NCBI GenBank assembly: GCA_029247315.1
Contig: JAQWLM010000002.1
Coordinates: 62,001-126,000 of the forward strand
Source of the DNA: AAA164-E04 sp014239995
GTDB lineage: Bacteria > Verrucomicrobiota > Verrucomicrobiia > Limisphaerales > AAA164-E04
DNA length: 64,000 nt
Reading direction: 5' to 3'
The stretch's first letter is position 1, and every line of letters begins with the position of its first letter. The notes under the pieces were generated by a model. The model searched no databases and was not told where the DNA came from. It saw nothing but the letters and a program-made list of their open reading frames with translations. The position numbers were made by a program, and so were the translations under genes. Of the stretch, positions 9,195 to 18,612 are shown in pieces.

Positions 9195-9250
9195 GCTAAC
9201 TCCAATGTTTGCGGGTTGTGCTCCCTGTGTCCAGTGGTAATTCGGGAAGG

Positions 9251-10081
9251 TCAGCCTGCTGAGTGCGGAAGGGCAAACCAACGGCGAAAGGTATCCATGG
9301 TCATGCGCGCTGCTGAGTGCGAATCAGGAAGAGGAAAGGCCTCGGCTGAAAGATGTCCGTTAAAACCCGTTTGCTTCAGGGCAGCTGCAATTTTGCCAAA
9401 GTCCATTTGACCACTTCCTGCAGGTTGACGATGGTTATCCACCAGATGCACATGACCTAACCAGTGACCATAGGTGAGCATACCCTCCGCGGTGGATGCT
9501 TCCTCGATGTGCATGTGGAACAAATCAGCCAGCACCTTGACACACGGAGGGTTCAGGCTTTCGAGATAAGCAACCGTTTCAACTGCCGTATTGAGCAGGT
9601 TGCTCTCATAGCGATTCAACGGCTCATAATAAACGCAGGTACCCAGTGCCCTGGCATGCTCTCCCAAGGCGAGAAGAGCCTCACCCAGCCAGTCCAGGGC
9701 CTGCTGCTTTGTCACATCACCCCCGTGGCGACCCTGCATGGATCCAATGATCACCGGGGCACCAAACCGGGCGGCAGCATCCAGCAAAGCGGTGATAAAA
9801 TCCCTTGCCTTCTGCCGAGTCGCAGCAGATGGATGTGTCAGGTGCCATTGGTGGCGCACCCACCCGCCCCCGGAACCCACCGCGGCAATTTGAAGTCCCA
9901 GTTCCCCTGGAATGTCAGGAAAGACAGTTGGTTTGAGGGCATCCGCGTTCGGTGGAAATATTTCAACCGAAGGAAAACCAAGCGATTTGGCCCTCTCTGC
10001 ATTGCCCAGCGGATCATGCCAGTAAACGAAGGGCCCGCCGGAGGCCTCCTTGACCATTGAAATAGTGACACACGGTTTCAT
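9251..10081 (-). CDS. Sugar phosphate isomerase/epimerase (AP endonuclease 2-like TIM barrel)
   Basis: 276 residues from MKPCVTISMV; a start four codons earlier (10093) is equally possible, while the longest reading frame runs into the end of the LTD/CotH gene and is improbable. TIM-barrel landmarks are AKSLGFPSVEIFPP, CVYYEPLNRYE (metal-ligand Glu), VLADLFHMHIEE (Asp/His ligands), GHVHLVDNHRQPAGSGQMDF and LSAEAFPLPDS. This pattern fits hydroxypyruvate- or ketose-isomerase-like enzymes; the substrate is unknown. It lies 64 bp after the LTD/CotH gene on the same strand. Confidence 0.85.
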   Translation of the reverse strand: MKPCVTISMVKEASGGPFVYWHDPLGNAERAKSLGFPSVEIFPPNADALKPTVFPDIPGELGLQIAAVGSGGGWVRHQWHLTHPSAATRQKARDFITALLDAAARFGAPVIIGSMQGRHGGDVTKQQALDWLGEALLALGEHARALGTCVYYEPLNRYESNLLNTAVETVAYLESLNPPCVKVLADLFHMHIEEASTAEGMLTYGHWLGHVHLVDNHRQPAGSGQMDFGKIAAALKQTGFNGHLSAEAFPLPDSHSAARMTMDTFRRWFALPHSAG

Positions 10082-10145
10082 ACCTGAAACCATGTCACGA
10101 TCACCCGCTACAAGAAAAGCATAACTTGGCAACTCCGCACAATAC

Positions 10146-13100
10146 CTACCTGCTGAGTCGAAAAAAGGCCTTGGCTTCGACCGGTAGAAGCATGTAGGAG
10201 GTGTCCGTAAGTTTCCGAATGCTCCGTCCCTCAGCCATGGGCTTCCATGGGCCACTCAATGTCGTGGAAAATTCCAGATCATAATCTGTCCGCCCTTCCT
10301 CCCATTCCAGGATCAGGTTGGCACCAGCAAAATCAACATCAAGTGAGGGAGCACCCAGTCTTGGCTCAATAAATGCATTGAGGTAGTCATGGCGGCGTTG
10401 CAGGTGATTCATCAGGCCGGCCACACGACTTTGATAACCACCCTCAACAGCGATATTCTCGATAAGGGGCATCATATTTTGAGGAGCATGGACGGTGTTG
10501 TTCAGTTGATGAAAGATGGCAAGGAATTCCTGCTCGTATGCGATAAAAAAGGCATCTTTGATCCGATTCCACCATCCGGCTCGATTACCGATTTTTCCAA
10601 TACGTCGTTCCTCGGCGCCGCGAAATGGATTGGCATTCCACTCGCCAAAGGATCCCCCGAGCGTGTTGTCCATGTCCCATGGAAACATACACCATTTGCC
10701 ATCATCGCCGCTGCGGTAAAGATAATGGTTTTGAAACATGTCATCAAATGTACCCACGTAATTAATCGTGCATATGTACCGCAGCGTGCGGGTGACGTCG
10801 AAATGTTCCTCGAGCCATGCTCGCAGGGTTTCCTTACCTGCCTTGCGCGCCTGGTGCAGCCCCTCGATCATCGGCTCAACACGATCCGGCTTGCCATCAC
10901 CGGGCTGGTTGAACCATTGATGGGTTTTTCGATTATAGGTGTACTCATAACGGTCTGTCTCGTTGAATCCATTGCGTGTCCCACGAATCAACCTGCCATC
11001 ACCCCAGCTCCATGGCCCCTCATCGCCCGTGTATCCCTGGGACTTGAACAAATCACCGACTTGCTCAAACCATCGATCCACAAGGTCACGCCCAGGTCGC
11101 TCGATCTGGAAGGCATCCCCATTGAAACTGCATCCATTGATGCGCAAATCCGCCCAGGATGTATGTGGCGCTGGCACTCCTGCCACTTCAAACATCTTGA
11201 AGGAAACACGCTGGGGCCATCCCGACTGTTTTTGCAGGATCAGCGTGTCGATATCGTCCCAGTTGCGATAGGACGGAAATCGAATCCTCCAACTGCGCAC
11301 CTGGGCCTGCCCGTTCAGGTGCGAGGGACAATCGAATGAACGGGTCTGGCCTCCCTTGCGATTCCACCGACTGCCCTGATGGCGGACGGTGACATCATAT
11401 ACCTGCCCCCTGGAGATAAAGGTGGCAGGTATTTCATTGTTCCAGTTGGGGTTGGGTTTACCACCGGATACACGACCGGGCGAGGTCCATGCATGCAGTT
11501 TTTTCCAGTCCTTCGATGCAATGAACATGTGGTACTGGTTGGGTTTTTGCGTGGAAACCTGTGGATCCACGAAATACGCATGCCAGTGCATGGCATCCCG
11601 GTGCGGTGCTGGACTTACGAATACCGGGCCCGTCCTTGTTTGAAGTTTTATCCGGTAACGTATGACGGTGTTGGCTGGGGCAGTCGGCATGGAGGCACTC
11701 CATTGATCGCGATGCTCAGCCCCTGCGCTATCCACCATGGGACGCATGAGCACTTGAGTTAAGGGCTCATTGACGGACTCGTGGTCATCGGCAAAATATT
11801 CCACGAAAACGGCCTGAATATCGTCCAACCTGGCGTTCACTTCCCATTTTGCAACGATGACAGGAGCCATATCGGGAGTGATGATCCCAGGCTGTGTCCG
11901 AACCTCCAAAGGTCCTTCAAGCAGATGACAGGTCCAGCTGTCATTGGAAAGATGGGGTGAGGGGTTTTGATTTGCCAGCCAATTGGAGGGAGCATCGCCA
12001 GCAGAGAGGTCACAGGCACGAAGGAGGGAAAAACCCATGACCGGATCACCTGCAAAGCCGTCTGCCAGGGAAGGCCATGGGAAATCATCATCGTAAGCAA
12101 CCTGGTCGACAAGTCGTCCATCATTTCCGATCAAGACAATTTCACCACCACCGTTGGGCAAATCCCCCTGAAACGGTTCTTCCATGAGCGATTGGCCGAA
12201 GGCGTGCATGGACTCGAGTCGTCCGGGCACCCCAGCAACCGTTAAATGTTTTCCAGGCTGAAGCATTGTCTGCTCAGGAAACGCAAAGAAAACACTTCCG
12301 GAGATGATCCACCCGGTCAGGTCCACAGACAGATGACTGGTATTTTGAAGCTTGATGAATTCAAGTGCTTGATCGTCTTCTTTCTGGGAAGCTGCGTGGT
12401 AAAGAAACTCGCTGATCACAACCCCTTCCTGGGTGTCGGGTGGACATTCTGAGAATGTGTTGGGCACCCCGGGCGTTGGGTTCGCCATGGGAGACCCCAG
12501 CCATTGATTGGCAACGTTGATACGATCATCCCAACAGGCCCGTTCCACCGAGGACCCGAGGCCATCAGCCGTCACGGGCCAAGGAGCGCTGTCCTCCAGT
12601 TCCACCCAATCCACGGCAACATCATAGGCATCCAACAGGCCAACCGGCTCTCCGCCGTTTGAAAGACGTCCCGCAAATACCCCCCCGATGCTGCCCTCAG
12701 AAAGATTAAACGTTTCGACCACTGCTTCGCGATTGCCCGCGACGAGTGCAAATGATTCTCCCGCCATACTCGCTGAAGCCGAAAACTGAAAATCAACGCC
12801 GGATATTTTCCACTTGCCTATGGAAATTTCATTCAACGACGTGTTCCTGAGTTCAATGTACTCGGCCGCTTCATCAAGGAGTGGATGATACATCACTTCA
12901 TTGAGCATAACGGGACCGGTGCGATGCCGCTGGTTGGCGTTACCCGGGGAAGCCACTCGCTGATAGAACCATTGGGGATGTCCATCCGGGAATCTTGCCA
13001 CCGACATATCCGGATGCATCGGGCCAAAACCTTGGGAACTTGCGATAAATGTTCCATCTTCCGTAGTTAGAAAAAGTGATTCCCCCTCGGAACTCAAAGC

Positions 13101-14504
13101 AAAACCGTTTGTCTCCTTGAGGATTTCCATGACCAGAAAGCCTTCGGGCGGCACGATTGCTGTTCCTGGAATCTGGTAGAGCATTAAATCATCCGAACTG
13201 TCGGAAAGCCACATGCCTCCAATGTCCACGGGATCCCCCGAGGGATTGTAAAGTTCAACGAAATCCGATTGCTGGGTACCATTGGTAAAAATCTCGTTGA
13301 AAACAATACGACGTTGAGCTTCCTCGATCGTTGGTTTCGGATCGACAGTGAGCCTGAGTTCCGGCCCCATCACGAAATCCGAACTGACACCCAAGCCTGC
13401 GTTATGGCCCTGGATGGCCAGCCAATTTTCCCCATCATTCAGGAGTTTCTTGTGCGACGTCAGGTCGAGTGTCACCGGGTCATAATCCGAGGCGGCATTG
13501 GATGTCTGATCAAACGCCGGAGGATTCCCATCAACCCCCTCCGAACCCACCCGCACGCCATTCAAATAAACCACGAAACTGTCATCATAATGCATCACAA
13601 GAACCATGGCATTCAGGTGCTCAAGGTCCGAGGTGGTAAGCTGAAAAGGAATACGTGCATAAAGGGCAACATAAGATGCCCGCATATCGCTGAGTGTTGT
13701 GGAGAGATGGGCGGTCTCGGCGTTGTTGTTGCTATAACCATACCCCGTCCTTCCCTCGATCCAGGATGCATTCATCTTGAATCCTGGCTTGGTCCATTCC
13801 GTGGTTCCACCACTCGGTTCCCGTCGCCCCTTGAAATAATATCCGGAGGTGCCCTTCTGTACCAGGTAACGATCCAGGTCATCATCCTCCATGGATGGCT
13901 CCCCGATCCCGGGGGAACCATTCAAAAAAAGGCTCGATCCCCAGTTGGCGGGTGAATCGTTGTCACGTTCCGGATGGTTGAAAACAAGCGAATGACCCGC
14001 TCCATCTGCAGAGGGCGGCCAGGCACCGGTAGTTCCATAGCGGAAGCTCAGGACCGTGTCGCCAAAGACATCCTCAACCCTGATAACTTCACCCGTGTTA
14101 CTCAGCTGTCCATCGTAATTACCGATCACGTTGCGGATACCATGATGTGCCATCACGGCTGCCGAGTCAGCGGCAATCACGAGGTAAGCCTGAGGCCTCA
14201 AGCGCGTCCCCTCCGGAAACCGATAATCAATACCCCTTACAAACCGGAAATGGTCCAGAACCAGCGTCTCAGACCCAGGATTGTATAGCTCGATGTACTC
14301 CAGGGACTCCGGCCCTTCTTTGACGGATGTGCCTGCTGGATGATACATCAACTCGCTGATTACCAGTTGCGCACTGAGAGAGGTCGCCATCGCAATGGAG
14401 AAAAAGGACAGAACATACCAATGGTGTGTCGCAGCGCGCCGAAACGACAGGAGCAAGGAACGGGTTCTGACCTCTTTGCTGGAGGCATGGTGAAAAGGTG
14501 TCAT
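10146..14504 (-). CDS. Giant exported protein: four lamin-tail domains, jelly-roll, CotH kinase domain, C-terminal FFRL domain
   Basis: 1452 residues. After a basic N-terminus and a hydrophobic stretch (about 28-46, cleavage near SLSA) come four lamin-tail domains recognisable by I/LxE...Y(H)P...EYIELYN phrases (about residues 48-130, 393-475, 530-620 and 695-770). A beta-sandwich of about 150 residues (VVYLNGVRVGSEG, GENWLAIQGHN) sits between the first and second. The CotH-type kinase-like region spans about 1055-1300; the metal-binding motif FPWDMDNTLG has D1277 and D1279. The final 55 residues (ILEWEEGRTDYDLEFSTTLSGPW to FFRLSR) match other C-termini in the window. CotH proteins can phosphorylate spore-coat proteins; here the target is unknown, probably at the cell surface. 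Confidence 0.9.
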   Translation of the reverse strand: MTPFHHASSKEVRTRSLLLSFRRAATHHWYVLSFFSIAMATSLSAQLVISELMYHPAGTSVKEGPESLEYIELYNPGSETLVLDHFRFVRGIDYRFPEGTRLRPQAYLVIAADSAAVMAHHGIRNVIGNYDGQLSNTGEVIRVEDVFGDTVLSFRYGTTGAWPPSADGAGHSLVFNHPERDNDSPANWGSSLFLNGSPGIGEPSMEDDDLDRYLVQKGTSGYYFKGRREPSGGTTEWTKPGFKMNASWIEGRTGYGYSNNNAETAHLSTTLSDMRASYVALYARIPFQLTTSDLEHLNAMVLVMHYDDSFVVYLNGVRVGSEGVDGNPPAFDQTSNAASDYDPVTLDLTSHKKLLNDGENWLAIQGHNAGLGVSSDFVMGPELRLTVDPKPTIEEAQRRIVFNEIFTNGTQQSDFVELYNPSGDPVDIGGMWLSDSSDDLMLYQIPGTAIVPPEGFLVMEILKETNGFALSSEGESLFLTTEDGTFIASSQGFGPMHPDMSVARFPDGHPQWFYQRVASPGNANQRHRTGPVMLNEVMYHPLLDEAAEYIELRNTSLNEISIGKWKISGVDFQFSASASMAGESFALVAGNREAVVETFNLSEGSIGGVFAGRLSNGGEPVGLLDAYDVAVDWVELEDSAPWPVTADGLGSSVERACWDDRINVANQWLGSPMANPTPGVPNTFSECPPDTQEGVVISEFLYHAASQKEDDQALEFIKLQNTSHLSVDLTGWIISGSVFFAFPEQTMLQPGKHLTVAGVPGRLESMHAFGQSLMEEPFQGDLPNGGGEIVLIGNDGRLVDQVAYDDDFPWPSLADGFAGDPVMGFSLLRACDLSAGDAPSNWLANQNPSPHLSNDSWTCHLLEGPLEVRTQPGIITPDMAPVIVAKWEVNARLDDIQAVFVEYFADDHESVNEPLTQVLMRPMVDSAGAEHRDQWSASMPTAPANTVIRYRIKLQTRTGPVFVSPAPHRDAMHWHAYFVDPQVSTQKPNQYHMFIASKDWKKLHAWTSPGRVSGGKPNPNWNNEIPATFISRGQVYDVTVRHQGSRWNRKGGQTRSFDCPSHLNGQAQVRSWRIRFPSYRNWDDIDTLILQKQSGWPQRVSFKMFEVAGVPAPHTSWADLRINGCSFNGDAFQIERPGRDLVDRWFEQVGDLFKSQGYTGDEGPWSWGDGRLIRGTRNGFNETDRYEYTYNRKTHQWFNQPGDGKPDRVEPMIEGLHQARKAGKETLRAWLEEHFDVTRTLRYICTINYVGTFDDMFQNHYLYRSGDDGKWCMFPWDMDNTLGGSFGEWNANPFRGAEERRIGKIGNRAGWWNRIKDAFFIAYEQEFLAIFHQLNNTVHAPQNMMPLIENIAVEGGYQSRVAGLMNHLQRRHDYLNAFIEPRLGAPSLDVDFAGANLILEWEEGRTDYDLEFSTTLSGPWKPMAEGRSIRKLTDTSYMLLPVEAKAFFRLSR

Positions 14505-14630
14505 GACAGGAGAGCTGAAAGCAAATTCGATGCCATCCAGAGGGTTCTTTCGCCTGGTTTCATCCGATGTATTGAACGCATTCAGAAAAAGCCAGAGCTA
14601 GTCAGCAGGTGCTCGCAAGACAGATTGATA

Positions 14631-15809
14631 TCATCGAAACACCACACAGACGGGCGTGGGGACTTCGACACGCGTCTGGGTTGGCTCCAATGCGCCCGAT
14701 TCGGGATCAATCGCAAGGCAAACTACGCTATGACTCGCCTGATTGGCGGCCAAAAGAAAATGACCGGAGGGATCGATCCCGAAACTTCTCGGAGTTTGCC
14801 CCTGGGTAGACTCGTTTTCTACCCATGTCAATCGACCCGTTTGAGGATGCACGCTGTAGACCACAATACTGTGATGTCCGCGATTGGAGCCGTATAAAAA
14901 CTTGCCAGACGGGTGCATGAACAGCTCCGCCGTCGAGTTACCCCCCTCGAATCCCACGGGCAGTGTCGAAATGGTCTGAATTTCCTCAAGTTCGCCCCGG
15001 CTGGCATGATATGTGAAGGCAGTCACAGTGCTGTTCAATTCGTTGATGACATAGCCAAAGCGGTTATTGGGATGAAAGGCAAAATGTCGCGGGCCGGCAC
15101 CCGGCTTTAAGGACACCGAAGTGGCCTTGTAGAGGTTAAAACGTTTGTTCTCAGCATCAAAGGGGTAGACAAAAACCTTGTCGACACCAAGATCGGCGGC
15201 AACTGCGAAACGATTATTGAAATCCAGATTAATACAATGGGCATGGGGAGCCCCCTGGCGTTGAGGATCGACACTCGAGCCAAGGTGTTCCACGAGATCC
15301 ACCGTCAATCCCAGACCTCCTCCATGCTCGATAGGCAACACAGCCACCGTGCCACTGGTATAGTTTGCCACCATGGCAACGCCACCCGTGGCATCGATGG
15401 AAATGTGGCAGGGTGCCTTACCGCGAGTGGGTTGCTGATTGATCAAATTCAGGCTGGCATCCGGTTGAATTCGAAAGGCGCTGACCGCACCCGAAGGATG
15501 ACCTTGAAATTCCCCTGTTTCATTGACCGCGTAAAGAATCGGCTCGGAAGGATGGAGTGCGAGAAAGGATGGATTGACGGACTCGCCCGCCAAACGGACA
15601 TCGGAAAGGACTGTTCCCGAAATAGCATCGAATTCAAACACATAGATCCCCTTGCTTTGTCCACCGGTGTAGGTGCCAATGTATACTGAGTGATTGACGG
15701 CTCCGCACGGAAGAGCGACAAGGAGAAGTATCGAGAAAATCGCCAACCTGCCCAGAACTGAAGCACCAAGCAATTTGGAGATGGGGATACGTTTCATGGT
15801 GATCATCAA
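14631..15809 (-). CDS. Exported lactonase family beta-propeller (6-phosphogluconolactonase-like)
   Basis: 392 residues. The signal peptide ends around residue 37 (LLLVALPCGA). The remainder is a seven-bladed lactonase propeller: HSVYIGTYTGGQSKGIYVFEFD, NPSFLALHPSEPILYAVNE, APCHISIDATGGVAMVANYTSGTVAVLPI, PHAHCINLDFNNRFAVAADLGVDKVFVYPF, GPRHFAFHPNNRFGYVINEL and TPRSFGIDPSGHFLLAANQ. This is the YbhE/Pgl-type fold. Export suggests it acts on sugar lactones or a related periplasmic substrate rather than in the cytosolic pentose phosphate pathway. It is separated by 126 bp from the LTD/CotH gene. Confidence 0.9.
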   Translation of the reverse strand: MMITMKRIPISKLLGASVLGRLAIFSILLLVALPCGAVNHSVYIGTYTGGQSKGIYVFEFDAISGTVLSDVRLAGESVNPSFLALHPSEPILYAVNETGEFQGHPSGAVSAFRIQPDASLNLINQQPTRGKAPCHISIDATGGVAMVANYTSGTVAVLPIEHGGGLGLTVDLVEHLGSSVDPQRQGAPHAHCINLDFNNRFAVAADLGVDKVFVYPFDAENKRFNLYKATSVSLKPGAGPRHFAFHPNNRFGYVINELNSTVTAFTYHASRGELEEIQTISTLPVGFEGGNSTAELFMHPSGKFLYGSNRGHHSIVVYSVHPQTGRLTWVENESTQGQTPRSFGIDPSGHFLLAANQASHSVVCLAIDPESGALEPTQTRVEVPTPVCVVFR

Positions 15810-16000
15810 TCCTTAAAACCACCATAAAATCAAGTATCAACTAAGTTGCAACCTCACTGATCCAACACGATTTCAGATTTCAGCAGAGAATGAATCAGGC
15901 GAACAAATTCTGAAACCCAGGATCCATGGGGTCATATTCACGTAAGGGATGCAAAACATTTTGGCACGGATGAACGGAACAAACGACAAGGGATTGAATG

Positions 16001-16876
16001 TTAGAGGGAATAATCCGACTGATCATGCCATCCATCAATGCGGATCGCCCCGCTGGCAGCTGCATACTCCATCACGGCAAAGGCATTGTTGGCTGGGGCT
16101 GGACCCTCGATCACTGCATTCATGGTCACATAGTGGATATGATTGATGACCCGATGATCATTCACGTGATTATGCCCCTGGAACACGGCGACCACCTGAC
16201 CGGATGCCTCGAGAATTGCCCTGACTGCCGGGGCACTGTGGACGCCATAATTGCCTGATACATCCAGACGCTGGTGCACGAAGACCAGGGTGGGACGCGG
16301 GTCAAGCGCAAGCACAGATTTCAACCAGGATTGTTCCTCCTTTGGAATATCGGTATCCGTCCAACGATAGTTCTGTCGGCCGTAGGCTTCCCCGTCTTGG
16401 CGAAAACACGCGTCCAGCATAATCACACGCATGCCCTTGATTGTCATGGAATCGTAGGATCGCTTCTGTTGCACACCCCTCAGAAACTCAGACTTGTTCA
16501 GGCTCCAGACACAATGATTGCCCAAAACGAACCGACATTCGGCCTTCAGAACCTGAAACTCCTTGAATATGGTCTCGAGATGGGCGTATTCGGCTGCAAC
16601 GGTCTTGCCGGAATCAATCATGTCGCCAAGACAAACCACCAGATCAAGTTCCGATCGATTGAAGACTTCCACGGCCTGCCGAACCTTTGAAATGGAGTCG
16701 CGGTAGTGCCGTGTACCTGCAATATCGAGATCCGCGTAATGCACATCGCTGATGAGGCCGATGCGAAGAGGTTCACCGGAGATCGAGGCAGCCCGAAGGC
16801 CTGTTGCAAGGGTAAGTGTCGTTGCCCCGGTCATTTTAAGGAAACGCCTTCGAGGTGTCATTTGGAAACGGTTCAT
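16001..16876 (-). CDS. Tat-exported metallophosphoesterase (calcineurin-like)
   Basis: 291 residues. The N-terminus has a clear Tat motif (PRRRFLKMTGATTLTLATG). Metallophosphoesterase ligands are present in order: LISDVHYADLD (D-x-H), VVCLGDMIDSG (GD), FVLGNHCVW (GNH), VFVHQRL and VAVFQGHNHVND (GHxH). Relatives act as 3',5'-cyclic-AMP phosphodiesterases or nucleotide phosphatases, and the substrate is not clear. It lies 26 bp downstream of the sulfatase at 16903, which it may follow in one transcript. Confidence 0.92.
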   Translation of the reverse strand: MNRFQMTPRRRFLKMTGATTLTLATGLRAASISGEPLRIGLISDVHYADLDIAGTRHYRDSISKVRQAVEVFNRSELDLVVCLGDMIDSGKTVAAEYAHLETIFKEFQVLKAECRFVLGNHCVWSLNKSEFLRGVQQKRSYDSMTIKGMRVIMLDACFRQDGEAYGRQNYRWTDTDIPKEEQSWLKSVLALDPRPTLVFVHQRLDVSGNYGVHSAPAVRAILEASGQVVAVFQGHNHVNDHRVINHIHYVTMNAVIEGPAPANNAFAVMEYAAASGAIRIDGWHDQSDYSL

Positions 16877-16902
16877 GGATTCTTTCTCTCACTCATCAGG
16901 GT

Positions 16903-18249
16903 TCAAGGCACTTTGTTGGGCGGTTTCGGAGTCCACTCCGGCATCTCACCCAAAAAGGTATTCAGTCGATGACGCGCAGTTTTCGCCTCCAGGGATTCCT
17001 TACCGGGATCAATGGGCCGTTTTTCCAAGGCATCCTCGGGTATGTCAAATAAGCGCCCGTCCTGGTAAAGCTTAAAACGTCGATCCCGGACAAACTGGTT
17101 TTTATATTCGGCAAGCCTGCCCCATAACGGATCGTAGTAGCAATAAACCCATGACCGCGGATTCCCTCGTTCCCCCTTTAACTGGGCGAGAAAACTGCGG
17201 CCTTCCACGATTTCTGGGCGTGGATGCACCGAGCCCATGGCCTCGGAAAAGGTTGGGAACATGTCCGAGAAATCAACGAGGTCACGACAGACTCCCCCCT
17301 CAGGTGTCACCCCTTTCCAGTAGGCAAGCAGCGGGACATGGGTTCCGGCATTCGGGGTCGTACCCTTACCTCCAAGAATGCTACCGGTTTGTGTTTTGGA
17401 ACGGATGGAACGATGGGTCCCATTGTCACCGGTAAAAAGTAAGATGGTCTTCTCGCTCAGTTGAAGTTCCTCCAGCTTGTGGTGAATCCTGCCCACCAGA
17501 TGATCCATGTAGTGGACCATGTCCCCAAAGAACCTGTTGTTCTTCTTGTTTCGCTGGCCAGACCATTCCGCGCTGTGTGGGGTCGGGACAAAAGGGTCAT
17601 GCGTAAGCACCATGGGGTAGTAGACAAAGAACGGTTCCTTACGGTTTCGTTCCATGAAATCGAGGATGAAATCCGTAAAAACATCCGGCCCATAATCATC
17701 CAGCGTGGTGTCAAGCAGGCGACCATTCTGCTCAATCAGCGGCTTGGCATAACGTTCACCCTTGGACCTGGGTTGAGTTAACTGCCAGAGGCAATACGCG
17801 TCAAAACCCGCATCTCGTGGACGGGTCGCATCCTGATGCCGGTCCAGCTTGTATGTCAGGCCGTTCAATTGCCATTTCCCGGCAATACAGGTGGCATATC
17901 CGGCCTGCCTCGCAAGATTACCAAAGGTGAATTCCTGTGGAGCGAGGTATCCAAAATACTGGTAGTTGGCATGGTTGTAACGACCCGTCATGATCTGGAC
18001 ACGCGATGGCGTACAGAGCGGCTGTGAATAACAGTGAGTGAACCGGACACCCTTGCGGGCCAGGGCATCCAGCTGGGGGGTCCTGTAGGAAGTGCTCCCA
18101 TTGCTACCCAGGCACTCATAGCCTAGATCATCAGCCATGATCAGGATAATATTGGGTCGATCCGTATTGGCGTTAGCGACAAGCGCCCAAGACCAGGACA
18201 GAAAAGCCGACATCAGAGGCACAGACCATTTGATGCTTATCTTCATCAA
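16903..18249 (-). CDS. Exported sulfatase (S1 family)
   Basis: 448 residues. A signal peptide (about 1-28, ending VANA) precedes PNIILIMADDLGYECLGSNG, the metal-binding Asp pair. The formylglycine site is C79 in LCTPSRVQIMTGR (C-x-P-S-R). Further active-site blocks are AGKWQLNG, FFVYYPMVLTHDPF and ILLFTGDNGTH. It should hydrolyse sulphate esters after conversion of C79 to formylglycine; no FGE gene is in the window. A second sulfatase is divergently transcribed from 18613, and the 360-bp intergenic region must hold both promoters. Confidence 0.95.
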   Translation of the reverse strand: MMKISIKWSVPLMSAFLSWSWALVANANTDRPNIILIMADDLGYECLGSNGSTSYRTPQLDALARKGVRFTHCYSQPLCTPSRVQIMTGRYNHANYQYFGYLAPQEFTFGNLARQAGYATCIAGKWQLNGLTYKLDRHQDATRPRDAGFDAYCLWQLTQPRSKGERYAKPLIEQNGRLLDTTLDDYGPDVFTDFILDFMERNRKEPFFVYYPMVLTHDPFVPTPHSAEWSGQRNKKNNRFFGDMVHYMDHLVGRIHHKLEELQLSEKTILLFTGDNGTHRSIRSKTQTGSILGGKGTTPNAGTHVPLLAYWKGVTPEGGVCRDLVDFSDMFPTFSEAMGSVHPRPEIVEGRSFLAQLKGERGNPRSWVYCYYDPLWGRLAEYKNQFVRDRRFKLYQDGRLFDIPEDALEKRPIDPGKESLEAKTARHRLNTFLGEMPEWTPKPPNKVP

Positions 18250-18612
18250 AACAGCATCGCACCCGTCGGGATGGTACGTCTAGTTTTAAGATGGGCTTTT
18301 CATGCCCCGGAAGCATCTGGCCATGTGAAATACACCGCAGGTTCCATCTGCCAATTTGAAGGAATCTTCGCGCGACCAGAGCCTGACACTTCCCTTACAA
18401 CCCCACCAGGACCTTTCCTCGCAGCAACCAATCCAGGCCGCACACCCATCGATGTTTGGGCACGTGCGTGAAGGTGGCACACAATGAAATCCGGAAACAA
18501 TCAATGAAACCCTTTGTCATGGTTCCTGTGTGGCTGAATTTGCAACGTATTCACTTTGACCTGTGTGATGGAAAAGACTACGGTCCATTAAATCCACACT
18601 CAACTCAAGAAC
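18250..18612. other. Divergent intergenic region between two sulfatases
   Basis: 363 bp with no convincing gene. Short reading frames on both strands lack an SD sequence or recognisable domains. It separates the divergent starts at 18249 (minus) and 18613 (plus) and so must contain promoters for both; I could not point to a reliable -35/-10 pair. Confidence 0.5.

Noticed and set aside
10389..11339. 316-codon frame on the plus strand opposite the LTD/CotH gene
   Set aside because: Antisense shadow; the minus strand carries the CotH motifs in this interval.
13269..13955. 228-codon frame on the plus strand opposite the LTD/CotH gene
   Set aside because: No domain, no SD sequence, and the opposite strand has an intact domain-rich protein.
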